Of a stretch of 64,000 nt of DNA, positions 11,900-24,197 are shown one piece after another. The notes beneath the pieces were generated by a model that made no database searches, was not told the origin of the DNA, and saw only the letters and a list, made by a program, of their open reading frames with translations. Position 1 is the first letter of the stretch, and every line of letters begins with the position of its first letter. Made by a program: the position numbers and the translations under genes. Source of the stretch: Nemertoderma westbladi (taxonomy: Eukaryota; Xenacoelomorpha; Nemertodermatida; Nemertodermatidae); NCBI GenBank assembly GCA_032718475.1, contig JAUCBJ010000826.1, positions 1 through 64,000 of the forward strand, given 5' to 3'.

Positions 11900-12790
11900 T
11901 TATCATTTGATAATATAAAATTTTATTGACAAGTCATTATATTCCAGTAGGGCATAATGCAGTTTGAAATCTTCATGAAAATTTACGAAATATCCTACTA
12001 CGGTAATACTTAAAATATTGCTTTCCACTGACAGAGAAATAACATTCCTCTGTAAACTGGTTGAGTTTATCTTAATTTTATACTCAGATAATAATTTGGT
12101 ATGACTTAGAAATTGTTTTATCAACGATTTACATTTCTGTCGTTGCTATTTCACTCCACATAAACAAAAAGATGTTTGTTAAAGAACTGAATTCCGATTA
12201 GCAAATACCAGATACCCAAGAAGTTTAGCTACAAAACTTATGCATTGTTGAATTCTTATATTACTCTTATTTATAAGGTGACATCCATATATAGTATAAC
12301 ATTGAGTTAGTTAAAACTGGGTGATCTTATTTGTCTACATAACATGTCAATCACGTTTGTCGAAATCACAGAATTCTTCAAAATGTTTTATGCATTGTCA
12401 AGTCTAATCAAAACACCCAATATTCATAGCGGGATACTCCAACTGCCGAATGGATAAAAATCACTCACATGGGAACCTACAGTAGGCCTACTACAGTACT
12501 ATAGTGGTCGTCTTCATTTCTTGGCACCGGCCTTTGTTGCCTCAATGACCCATCCATCCCATTCCGACTTATATATTATGTTGGAACGGAGAGAGTACTT
12601 TTGATTTGGTATTTATCGAGAGTAAACTTAAAAATGCCTCGACATCCACATTCTGCAAACAATGAACACTGAACATCAAAAACTACCAATTTCTATCACA
12701 TCGAATGAATGATTGCATACCAACCCGGAAACTGATGTTGATAACTGAGAATTGATGTAGATAAACTGGGCAATCTTTTAGATTTGAGTT
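11900..12790. other. Intergenic
   Basis: AT-rich sequence. An open frame at 11903-12124 on the minus strand has no recognisable motif. This stretch should hold the promoter of the fibrinogen-related gene, but no clear core element stands out. Confidence 0.4.
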
Positions 12791-12959
12791 AAACCGATAA
12801 TATACTCCAGTGTGGATGCGGCGTGCTCGTATGTTACTTCGGCAATCGAAATTCGTCCGAATCTGGTCGACCGGCAGTTTTGACCGGCGGTTTGATAGTT
12901 CCTTCTACATTGCGCGAAAAAGAAATGACAAAAAACGACAGGAAATGAAATCAAACCGT

Positions 12960-13170
12960 TATTGTAGCCGATATAAGTATAGAACCTCTCAAATGTTTCT
13001 GAGGAGTCGTGGGATGTGTCTACACAGGGACAATGACATAGTTATTCCGGATACACCCGCCAACTCCAGTGAAATGATAGATAAACCCATAGAGGCTGCA
13101 GAGGTAACCGATAGGCCTACTGTAAACTCAAACAAACCAAATAAGGCACCGGGGGCAGATGGGATATAAC
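12960..13170 (+). mobile_element. Small non-LTR retrotransposon RT fragment
   Basis: The plus-strand frame ends with NKAPGADGI, the motif that opens the finger region of LINE reverse transcriptases (usually KAPGPDGI), preceded by a typical Glu- and Val-rich linker. A stop follows at once and the rest of the RT is absent. It is a short relic. The upstream part of the open frame (from 12810) is not recognisable. Confidence 0.5.
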
Positions 13171-13199
13171 AAACGAGGATCTCAAAACGGGGTACGGAC

Positions 13200-14761
13200 A
13201 ATTAATTGTGGCCTTATCTCCTATCAATATTCCCACAGCTGATATTTGCCCATTAATCTGGTTGACTTATTCATACATACGAAGGGCCTACTGCCTCTCT
13301 AGAAATGGAAAGACGTATGTTAAAGAAATTGATTGATTGATTGCATTTTTTTTTCCAAATTAACATTGTTAAAATCGGTAACTTAGATAGCATAGATAAC
13401 ACTGGTAACGTAGAACATACAAATATTAAGTTAAATGAAGGTAGTGTTAAACTGAAAGTAAGTTAATCACCAATGTAAGTCAGATATTACAATTAAATAT
13501 ATGATTAAAATACAGTTGTATTAAACTGAAAGTAAGTTAAAATTAAATAGCTGATGATTTCTTTGAACGATAACAAATTGTACCAAAGGTAGTGTAAATA
13601 TTAAGGTAACATTGAAATAAGATATTTGTTGATCTACTAACACAAGTTGCAAGTAAAACTTTAGAGACTATAATTAATTAATTGCGAGCAATTAGTAAAA
13701 TAAAATTTGCTAAAAGAGACGTGGAGTTACCTAATTAAAAATAGCTATTGTTACACTCTAGTTGCACCAATTGGGAATCTAGACGTTAAGCTGGAGGGAT
13801 CCATACGGGTCCCATAAAAATACATTACATACGAAAAAATACTTCATCACTATAATCGACCTTTCATTATACAGTTCATACAGTAATTTCAATCATCAAT
13901 TTTAATTTCAATAATTTTAATTACAGTAATCGCCAGTAATTTTAATAGGTCTCCCTAAATGGAAATTGTTATAACTTGAAAACTGAAAGCGGTTTTATAA
14001 AATAGCGGTTTTCAGATTTGGAAACACCATTTAAAAAAAGTCTGGCGGACAGTCTGGTGAACAGTCTGGCGGAACGACCGGTTTTTTGCTTACCTTAGCT
14101 TTCGCTTTCGCCTTTGAGGTTAATCGTTCATTATACCTGTAATAGATCATTACAATAATTTCGACATATTTTGGACCAAAATGGTGTACCCCCCCCACCC
14201 CCCCCCCCCCCCCCCTTAAAGTAATTGTTGTTATGTCTAATTTATTGATATACCAATATATTTTCAAAATTAAATCACAATCAAAGTCATATGTTATTTT
14301 TCATGTCACTAGTCACTACCCAACGCGTGTACGCTGTCAGTATGGCAGTCGTTCCTAAATATTGAATTGATGTATTTTGGATGGTGAAATTTTAGGAAAA
14401 CAATAATTTCTTAAATAATAGTAATGTAGGCCAATCTAACAATAAGAAAGCACAAGCTGAACCAAACCTTGCAATTATATCTGTATCTGAGGGGTGTTTC
14501 CTGATTGTTGATTTAATTTCTGAAGTTAGTTTTCTCTTGAAAAGAAATATAGTCTGTAGGTAAAGTTTCTCTGTCTGTCGGATGTATGTTTGTCTGTCTG
14601 TCTATCTTTCTACTGTATATGGGTTTTCCTGGTCAAACGCTTGTAGCTAAAAAAAATGAGAGCAAAAATGAAAATTTCGACTCACCCAGAGGAGGAGTTA
14701 CATTAGATGAAGCTATCTTATATTTCTAATTTCATGCAATCTCATTAAGATTTGTTGAATT

Positions 14762-14792
<31 letters not shown>

Positions 14793-15534
14793 GGTGGGTT
14801 CCAGGTACCTTAATAACGACACTATCCCTGGACAATGTGTAAATAGGTAGGTAGGGCCTACTGTAGGCCTAGATGTAGAATATTCCACTAAGGCATTGCA
14901 GTGATTTAGTTTTCCCTTGTGTAGAAATAAATGAGATTTCTCCTTACATAATATACAGCGAATAGGATTAATAGGAGCTTACGAGGAGATAGTTTTCGTA
15001 GCGCTGGAACGGTTCTTGGAGTTAACAAAAAAAAAGACTAACACACTAGAAGGAGAAGCAGCCCGTTCTAATGAGTTCAGCTATCATTGGATCTACAGTA
15101 GGCCTATGTATATATAATAATATTTCTATTGACCCATCTCATTTCTAATTGCGAACAACATTCGGGCGTTGTTTCGCACCAGATGGTTTTCTCAATTCCT
15201 CATTCATTTATGTTCTGTAGTTTCAATTGTTGGCAGAATTAATCATAATATTAGGCCTACAACAGTACATAGTGTGCCATGTCAGTTGTCAGCAATTAGA
15301 AAGTACTAAATGTTGTATAAATTAATCTCATGGGCCTACAGTACGTGCTGCAGTACAACAATTACAGAATTAGCAGTAATTATTTGCTCCGTGTTTTGAA
15401 TGCCGGTCCGGTTTTGAATTCCAATTATAATTATTATTAGTATTAATATAGACGGGAACTGTAATCTTACATATTTTATACATTCTTATCTGCCTGTAGA
15501 GTTACATAGGCCTTGTCTCCTTCCATATTGCAAG
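13200..15534. other. Intergenic with poly-C and poly-G runs
   Basis: No gene is supported. Long homopolymers lie at about 14190-14213 (C) and 14772-14794 (G). Short direct repeats such as GTTAAACTGAAAGTAAGTTAA lie near 13447 and 13524. The last few hundred bases should hold the promoter of the dehydrogenase gene. Confidence 0.45.
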
Positions 15535-16410
15535 ATGTCTCTTGCAGGACGTGTTGCCTTAGTAACTGGAGGTTCTAGTGGAATCGGGAGGGGCTATGCC
15601 TTACAGCTGGCTGATGCTGGGGCTATAGTTTATATAAGCGGTCGAACTAAGGAACCAAACCCAGAGAGGCCAGGGAGATCATTGGATGAAGTAGCGGACC
15701 AATGCCGAGAGAGGGGCGGGGCTCGGGTAGAACCAATCAAATGCGACCACTCCAATGACGCAGATATAGTTTCATTATTCGATACGATAGAAAGGAAAGA
15801 AGGGCAATTGGATATTCTAGTAAACCAATGTTTCCCCACAGCAGTGATGCGAACAGCAGCTGGTCAAGGAAGTTTCTGGGAACTTCCAATCGACATGTAC
15901 GATAAGATATCGGGGGTTGGGTTGAACGCCCATTACGTTGCGTCCGTTCTCGCTGCTAGAATGATGGTGCGACAACATGACGGACTCATCGTGAACACAA
16001 CCGACGGGATTCAGGGAAAACCGAAAGACGACGGAACCGATCCAGATAACGTTGAGTTAGGTGTTCCTTATTGTCTCGTTAAAGCCGCCCTCGATAGAAT
16101 GACGGTTGTCATGGCTAAGGATTTACGGCCTTATAACGTGGCCATGGTCGGATTGGATCCAGGATTCACACTCACTGAGAACGTCAAAGGGTTTAAGTAC
16201 AAAGTTGAGACGGGAGACTTTCCTGAAAGTGAAAGGAGTTTTATCGAAACTATTAGACCAATGTTTGAGGCTCAGAAGGTATTTTACTCTGTGGAGACGG
16301 CAGGGCGGTCTGTAGTTGCCCTGGCAACAGATAAAGATGTTATGCGTCATTCCGGGAAGTCCCTTCATAACTGCGAGTTATCTGAATTGTATTCTTTTAG
16401 AATTGATTGA
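15535..16410 (+). CDS. DHRS1-like short-chain dehydrogenase/reductase
   Basis: A complete single-exon gene of 291 codons. It has the Rossmann cofactor motif TGGSSGIG (residues 11-18), the cofactor-region YISGRT strand (33-38) and the catalytic pair Y179-x-x-x-K183 (YCLVK). The phrases FWELPIDMYD, VGLNAHYVASVLAARMM and LDPGFTLTENV follow the DHRS1 pattern. The usual NNAG motif is VNQC here (96-99) and the catalytic serine position is not clear (VNTTDG), so activity is not certain. DHRS1 relatives are NAD(P)H-dependent reductases of steroids and other carbonyls; the substrate here is unknown. Animal DHRS1 genes normally contain introns, so this may be a retrocopy or an intron-poor lineage. A retrotransposon LTR begins about 200 bp after the stop. 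Confidence 0.85.
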   Translation: MSLAGRVALVTGGSSGIGRGYALQLADAGAIVYISGRTKEPNPERPGRSLDEVADQCRERGGARVEPIKCDHSNDADIVSLFDTIERKEGQLDILVNQCFPTAVMRTAAGQGSFWELPIDMYDKISGVGLNAHYVASVLAARMMVRQHDGLIVNTTDGIQGKPKDDGTDPDNVELGVPYCLVKAALDRMTVVMAKDLRPYNVAMVGLDPGFTLTENVKGFKYKVETGDFPESERSFIETIRPMFEAQKVFYSVETAGRSVVALATDKDVMRHSGKSLHNCELSELYSFRID

Positions 16411-16614
16411 TATTGCTAGCGAATTCGAAAACTAGTAACTAATGTATTTATATTGGCGATAAATATTGTTTTTTTATGGTGTGGTGGGGAGGGGGGGGGG
16501 GGGGGGGGTCGGAAATGGTACAAAGTTTCCTTTTGTTTCGCTTCGCGCATTTGCTCCGGTAACTATTAATTAATTTTCCCTTAGAGTAATCGAATAATTG
16601 ATATTGAGAACTAA

Positions 16615-17630
16615 TGTAAAGGCTTTTGCGGAATTAGCTGGTTATTTTCCCCGCAAAGTACTCTGTAGGCGTTTTAGCGGACATAAAAAGCCGTTTCCTT
16701 ACTGTACAGGTGTTTTAGTGGACATAAAAAGCCATTTCTTCTGTATGTGTACTTTAGCGGACATAACTAGCGATTTTATGTCACAATACGCCAAAATACT
16801 CTTGATACAGTGTAGTTCAAGATGACGACATCTATCAGCTGATATGTCCACGTGTAACTTTTTCTTTGTTCTTTGTTCGGTCGACCAATCAGAGCGATTT
16901 TCATTTTATTTGTACAGAAACCTCCGGGAAATCGCGCAATGCATTATGGTTTATGTTTACCTTTTTTCCTGATGCCAGAACACCGGCTGTGGAATTATTC
17001 TGTGTTTCAGACTTTAGCCAAAACATTAGAACGGCTTTGATCATAGAAACGTATAACTGTTATTCTGCCATACCTGGCATACCAGACTCGCCGTACCTTT
17101 CACCGCATTATTTTACTGCTATTTACTGTCGGTTATTAATTGTATCAGTTGATGGAATATTGTTATATTTGGAGAATATCGATAAATAACCATAAAACCC
17201 CAATCTTCTTGATATACTGAAGGTGAGAGACCGGTTACATATAGCAATTGCGACTTACATTAAAGTGGTTTTGGAGTGAATTTAATGCTATTTCATAGGC
17301 CCTACAGGTGTCAGTTGCTGTTCTCCTTATATGTGACTAAAATTAGTGAAGGTCGGCAGATCGGTGTGCCGCATTGTGCAGTAGTGTGCATGACTGTGAC
17401 AGATAACAAACCATCTCCTAAAGAATGCGCTTTATACGTGAATCATTAGCCATCCCGTTGTGTTTAGTGTAAGTCATAACTCTGTTTACATACTTAGAGC
17501 GCCACGTCCTAAAGGAACTGTTAATATTTCCCGAAAGTGAATAATATTTGTCAGAGATTATATATTAACGACCAATCGAATAGTACAGTAGGCCTACACC
17601 GCAATAAGGTCAGAGCTTCCGAATCCAGTC
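16615..17630 (+). repeat. 5' LTR of BEL/Pao copy 1, 3'-truncated
   Basis: Starts TGTAAAGGCTTTTGCGG. It runs in parallel with the copy at 27531 until CCGAATCCAGTC, then breaks off, whereas the 3' LTR goes on for about 160 bases to GCGAACA. The first 150 bases hold three rough repeats of a 45-50-bp block containing GCGGACATAA. The small open frame 16866-17189 lies wholly inside the LTR and is repeated in the 3' LTR; I do not regard it as a gene. Confidence 0.9.
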
Positions 17631-19291
17631 GATTGTGATATATTGTATATTGTAGGCTGTTAGGGGATTAGGGATTGATCACCCCTTATTCCTTTGTATG
17701 GTCTACTTATTTCTGTCAGTTTTATTTATTTGTAGGTTAATATTGAACAGAAGGCGTGTAAGCCTGCTCAGATTATACAGGTAATTTGTAGGCTGGACTG
17801 TTGTCTGACTGTTGTTAAGTCTGAAGAGATTGCAGTGTGTGTAGAGTGTATGTCCGATAAAGTACTAGTTAGGAACGTGGGGGCTTCCAGTGCTGTAAGG
17901 TAAATCCCCCCCCCCCCCCCCCCGAAAGAATAAGTCGTACTACTCGGTTAGAACGCATACCAACTAACCATTTCGGAGTCTGCATGTGCTGTGGTTTATT
18001 TAGGCTTGATAGTAGTCTGCCAGTGTTTTGTCTGTATTTTGTTTGAGTAGTCTGTACGGGTAGCGTAATATTTATTATTCAGAGTTTATGCGATTATTCG
18101 CAACATACATACCCCCAAGTTTATTCCTACAGTAATTGTGTTTGTTATATATACCGTTATAGTTAAATTAACCCCGGTACTACATCAGGGCTGTTTGGCG
18201 TAGGTAAAGACTGGTGATTTTATGCTCTGGTCACTCCGGCAGATGCCGTGGTTCTTTTAGCTGTACAAGTATTTTTAACTGCTGGTTATTTGTTATATAA
18301 GTACTTGTACCTAATTTAGGGTTTAGTGTACAGTGCTTTCCGAAGGTAATTAGTGTGTAGGCAGTATATTTGTGTTGTAAAGTGGTTAATAGGCACGTTG
18401 GCTCTGGTAGGCCGCGGTAATTAACTTCTAGGTAGGAACACTCTGTGTACATAACGTAGTACTTATAGCGCTACGGCTATAAGTCGTCAGACGGTGGTAT
18501 TTTTCCCATCTAGACAACGCAATATATTTACTACGGCTTTATTATTTTCAAATACCGTATTATCCTGTCCGTTTGTAATAACCAGAAATTCTAACCCCTT
18601 GTTAGGCTGGTTTGTAGACTTCTTGTAAAATTACCCCTAAAATTCGTATGTGTAATTTTTGTGTTTATTTAGAGATTGTAATCTCACCCCGTATTGTACG
18701 TAATTTGTAGTAATAAGTAACTTAGGCAAATTATAATTATTTGTTTTAGTGTCCAATAGGTAGCACTCCACTGAGAGCGTCTAGCTTCTGTGTAGTGATT
18801 CCTTACCAGAAATAATAACATTTATTTCAAACATTGACAAAAACCCATTATACGGGTATATATATATTATAAATCAACTCAAACCGATTTTTTAAAATAG
18901 TAGGCCTGTTTTACAACAATTAGGTCTTAATGTCAGTTGGACTACTGCTTAAATAACGGTACTAAAGTAAAGTAAAGTAACCAAGTAACCCTAAAATTCA
19001 GAAATTCAATTATTCTAAAATAAATGACATACCGGTATTCACGATAGGCTTATTATATATTCTATATATTTGCGCTGAAATTATATACCGGTATTCTGTG
19101 ACAAACCTAGTCTGTAATAATACTTATATATATACTATAAGTGCATATCGGTATTCTAATATATTGTAAATATATCACGTTACACTGAGTAACGATATCG
19201 GTAATTAATTACTAGGCTAACAGTTGATACTGAATTACTAGACTTGCTTTAACTGTAATATAGCAGTAGGCATTCAACTGTACAAACAAAC
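17631..19291 (+). other. Leader of BEL/Pao copy 1
   Basis: Untranslated region between the broken 5' LTR and gag, alignable with 31720-33769 of copy 2. It starts after the deletion that removed the LTR end and primer-binding site. It holds a poly-C run (about 17907-17923) and several TATACCGGTATT words (19030-19160). No gene is seen. Confidence 0.75.
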
Positions 19292-22200
19292 ATGTCTGAA
19301 AGCAAAACCTGTCAGACAGTCTCCTAGATACAACCATCTGTGACCCAGACAGGAGTGTAGAACGTGTGAGACCAAAGTTCAACTCACCTCCTACAGTAAG
19401 AAAGATCATCCCTCCAGTAGTAGTATCAGACCCTAGGCTAGTCCAACACCGTAGGTCTATCATAGGCACTCGGGCTCAAGTCAAGCGGGACCAAGAGGCA
19501 GCTGTTAAACAGCAGCAACACTCGAGCCGAGAACTTATTCCTCAGCGGCCCGACAGCTCCAGTAGTTCGGATACTGTAGAGCTGACACCCGAGCGCAGAG
19601 CAAAGATGGCAGATGCGGTTTATTCGGATCCCCTTCTCATCCTTCCTGCAGCCGTACTCACTAGGGTATTGATTGCGGTGGAGGAACACCAAATTGATTG
19701 GGCGAGAAGCAAGCGATCGACCAAGGATAGTTATGCGGGATACCCAAGAGAGGAACTGAAGTCTATTGTCGAGTCGCAATGGAACTTCCCTGGACCCGGA
19801 CTCCCGTTTGACCTATCGGAAGCTGCCTGGGAAGACATACATAGGATGGGAGTGACAAAAGACATTAGTGATCCAGCTGTGTAGAAGAGGTCGGCAGCAG
19901 GATATGTACAGGGATTCTTCAGCTCTTTGGAGCGATTAGAGGAACAACTGTTTCAACAACCCCAAGGACCTCAAGAGCAGGGAGAGCTGCTTTATCAAGT
20001 TAGAGAAAGAATTCTAAGAATCAGACTAATCCTATCGGCCTTTGAGGAAGCTTCGAAAAGAAGACAAGACACGTCGTTGCAAGTTGCCGTAAAGACTTGG
20101 TTCCAGCGGGTGGGTCTCAAGGTTCAAGGAACAGCCCAGTGGAAATCTCAGCTGGCTGAGAGCTCAACCCATGGAGAATCAACAGACGCTACCTTTTCTC
20201 AAGTGGAAAGCGAAGCGACAGCAGAGAAACCGCAGACGAGGGACGCTATTGACATCTATCTGTCAGACTATCAACGATTTCTAGGTGATGAAGAGTTGAG
20301 GAGATGGCTGGCTGGACTTCGCCCTAATAGTGAAGGAGCCAAGCTTGTGTTGGATGCAATAGATGTGGAAATGTTAGCTGCGAACCAAGCTAAATTTGAT
20401 GAATGCCTCCGCATCGCTAGAGTCCAAGAAGAACAAGTAAAGAAAAAACGTATAGAAGACAGAAAGACAGCAGCAGCGGCAGCGGCAGAAGTTGAAAGAA
20501 AAGCGGCAGCAGCAGCGGCAGAGGCAGAGGCTGAAAGAAAGGTAGCAGCGGCAGAAGCGGAAAGAAAAGCGGCAGAGGCAGTGGCAGAAGCAGAACGGAG
20601 AGCGTCTGAAGAGACCACCCAACTAGAGTTGGAAAATCTTCAAGAGAAGCAAGTCTGCATAAATAAACAGTTAACAGCTAGTCAAATGCAGATGATAAGT
20701 CTATCTACTCCCAAAAGGCAGGGATTTACATCATCTGATGAAGGCGATACCACCGATCCTGAAGGCGGAGGAAATAGATCTCGTCTAAGCAGGCGTAGAA
20801 GAATGTCCCACCGTCAGAAATTGCCTGATTTGCCCCCAGCTGTTAGAAGGCAACTAGCTAGTACAGACTTAGGTAGTACAGAACCCACAGACCAAATTAT
20901 TAGGGCAGCAAGACTCCCTACTATAGTAGATGAGCCTGAAATAATTAGGCCTGTTCTCGAAGCCACCCCTTCGGTGATAGAGACACCTGTACTCCCAGAA
21001 CCTACCTCTAAATTCCCTTTGCATAGCACTAAACTACCTGTGCCCAGCAGAACAGCCCATGAGACAGTTCCTGTCCTGGACTCCGAGCGAAATATCAATG
21101 ATTTGTCGCCCGTTGTCCCCCGTCCACCCGCTACTATGTTGGCGGCTCCCGCTTCGGCGGTCGAGTGGGTGGATGAGAGACGGCGGGGGATGGATCTCCT
21201 GCTCGGGCAGATGCAGGAGACTGTTCAACAGTTCAAGGGCACAGTAAGGGAAAGTAGGTTAGAGTTGCAAGAATTGCAGCAGAGTATCGCGTTAGAACGC
21301 GATAAATTAGTAAATACCCAAAGGGGTATACCACCAACCCCGGTAACAATGTGTCAACCTGTTAGGTCTGAAGTATTTCATGTGCAAGGTGTGGAGCCTA
21401 CACGCATCTATACTGCTAGTGAAGTAGAAACTCCTATAGTAAACCCTATTAAGGGTAATTATAAACCTGTTGACAATGATATTCCATATAGACCTGATCA
21501 TAATCCGAGAAATTTATATACCGATAACTCGATATTAAATAACACGATGGCCCAAGAAAGTTTTACGCGTCAAATGGCTAGAACCAAAGCCCGTCAAGCG
21601 GAAAAGGTGGGAGAGATCGTCAAGTTCAATGGAGATGAGATGAAATGGTTACCTTTTAATGAATATTACAAAGATAACATACAGAACTCTGTGCTATCTA
21701 ACGGAGAGAAACTTAGATTCCTCATCGAGTGCTTGGAAGGATCTCCCAAGTTAATGGCGTTAAAGTTTATTGGACATCCAGATGGATTAAGACAAGTTTG
21801 GGATACACTAAACATCAGGTATGGTAATAGGAATAACATAGCTAGGTATTTGTATGCAAAATTGGTAGCGCCCCGAAAGTTCATTAGCAGCGGGATTATA
21901 GAGTTTTCCGATGAGATTCAGGAGATCTGTAGACAATTAGATTGGCTAGGTAAGTCTCATGAATATCAGAGTTCTATGGTTATTGGAGCCGTTGCCTCTA
22001 CTTTACCAAAGGGTGGAGTAGGTACACGCTGGGACAAGAAAGTCTTATATATGATGGAACAACAACGAAGAGACCCTACCATGGCTGATCTCATGTCATT
22101 CTTAGATGGAGAGGTAAAGTTACAGCTCCTAAAGCAGTCCAGAGAGAGACACCGGAAAATAAGGTAAGTGAAAAACCCGTTTCTAGGAGAAAGGTAACAC

Positions 22201-24197
22201 CAGTGTGTTATACAGATGATGGCGAAAGCCAGGCTTCTCAAGAAGAGGACAGCGGGAAAGACACTGAAAGATCTTACTATGTCAACAAAGCATCTAAAGA
22301 CGTAAGTAAATTTAAGTCTCGAACCAATGACAGGAGAGAACAGGTAACAAAAACTCCTCCTACGTCTCCTAATAGAGTTCACGGAAGAAAGCCCGAGGAA
22401 AGAACGAGAGTGCACAACGTTACCCAAGGTAAGGTGAGTAACATCAAACTAAAATATGTGCTGTGCGATGGGCCCCACCGTTTAAGTGTGTGTGATGAAT
22501 TCCTAAGGAAGTCACTAAAAGATAGACGTGAAGTCATGTGGGATAAGCGGTTATGTTATAATTGCCTCAGACGAGGACACCAACGGCGAACCTGTTACTC
22601 CGACGCAAGGTGTGCTAAGTGCGGCGCGAAAGATCATATCTTGTTGCACACTGAATTCGAAAGAAACAGCCCGAGTCAGGTAAGTGAGTCCGAACTATAT
22701 GTCCAATTCAGTGATGTGAACGACACTGACCAAAGTTCTGAGATGGAAGGATTCTATACGGATGAATTCTCCGACGAAAACGAATCCTGTTACTTAATAA
22801 ACACCGCAGTGTATCGAGCACTTACGTATGAGACAGAAACCGATAGTGAGCTCCCCCTAACTACTCCTGACCGACAACCATCTTGGAAAGCACCAACTTC
22901 CAACGTAGGAATCCGAGAATTTCCCGTAGTGCAGTTGAGAGTCCACGGGCCAGAAAAGAGTTATATAGTGAACGCCCTCCTTGACTCCGGCAGCACAGGA
23001 ACATTCATCGACAAAGAACTAGCCGAAGACATCTTTGCTGGACAACCCAAGTTCCGAACTAAGTTGAACCTTTCAGGAATTATGCAGGTTTGGAAATCTA
23101 CAGTAGCTACAGACTACTATGTAGGCGCGTTGTCCACCCCCCAGGATGAACTAGGAGAACACAGTATAAGGTTAGTAAAAATGGTGGCGATAAAGAACTT
23201 TGCTACCAGCCAAGTGGAACCTTATAACTGGGATGAAGACGATTTCACCCAGCAGCATGAGATACCTAGATTCAACACTGACTACCCAGGGGTACAGATA
23301 CTCATCGGCCAAAATGCGCATGAGGCGCTTGAGACATTAGAGAAACGGCCTGCTCGACCGCAACCATTGCAAACCTATGCGGGAAGAACAAGAGTAGGTT
23401 GGTACCTCACTGGACCTTCCCGTAGGACACTCCTAGAAAGGCTACCCAAAGATCAGGTCCATCAGGAGAGTGAATGGGAAGAAGGCATCAGTGAGGGAGA
23501 GACGACCACAACTGAGGGAACACCATACTCCTCAGATAATGACGATATTAACTCTAATGTAGATCAATGGAGACATTGCCCCGAGACGATTAATCTAGCC
23601 GACATCGCTTCCAGAGGAGCAACTCCTCAAGAACGGACAGATACTCTAGACTGGTTAGGTGGACCCGACTTCCTAAGTAAAGAAGATGAATGGCCTCCCC
23701 ATCTTACCACGTCTGAGATTAGACAAGCCAAGGGAGCGGAGAAAGTCAAACCTAAAACCCGGACGAGTAAATCAAGGTTATTTAAACCCGTGCTAGATCT
23801 GTCTGTACTACACATTTCCAGGGACGACGCTGTGGATCTAAACTCCCCCACCGCGAACCGATCTGTTGTGGAGATCAGAGAGAGAGACTGCAGATCTGGA
23901 ACACCAGACGTCTCGCAGGGACTCTCACCTCTCCTGCCGGGAGCGATGGACCACTATAGATCCTGGAATCGGCTTTGTAAGGCCATCGTGTATTTGAAGC
24001 GATGTTTCTATCATCACTATTCCAGGACGAAGAGGAAACCTGGAATTGTATTCGAAACACAACAACTCAATCGCCCAGTTGGTCGTTTATGTTTACTGGA
24101 AAGAGACAGAGAACTCTCTGGAAACTATGGAAGGCAAGATACTCTTCCCACGACCACCTCCCTAATCCAACAAACATCTAGGGACTCCCCAACGTAA
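19292..24197 (+). pseudogene. gag: gag-protease polyprotein of BEL/Pao copy 1 (broken)
   Basis: A decayed polyprotein of about 1,630 codons. Breaks: a frameshift shortly after the ATG, TAG at 19882 (copy 2 has TGG), and a 1-base loss near 22150. N to C: a charged N-terminal region; an Ala-rich coiled coil (repeats of KAAAEAER, about 20460-20640); a Pao-type gag domain (VKFNGDEMKWLPFNEYY onward, 21610-21920); zinc knuckles CVLCDGPHRLSVC, CYNCLRRGHQRRTC and CAKCGAKDH; then an aspartic protease with LLDSGSTGTFID. After the protease, the sequence jumps to the very end of RNase H (WRHCPETINLADIASRG, WLGGPDFL) and then to the integrase tail (RPVGRLCLLE). The RT, RNase H active site and integrase core are missing. 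Open segments are 19366-19884, 19927-22167 and 22203-24197. Confidence 0.88.

Noticed and set aside
16866-17189. A 107-codon frame, repeated at 27782-28105, as a conserved small gene
   Set aside because: Both copies lie inside LTRs of the same element, so their identity follows from LTR duplication, not from selection on a protein.
20271-20622. Minus-strand Ala/Ser- or Cys/Phe-rich frames as genes
   Set aside because: They are mirror frames of the KAAAEAER coiled coil of gag on the plus strand.
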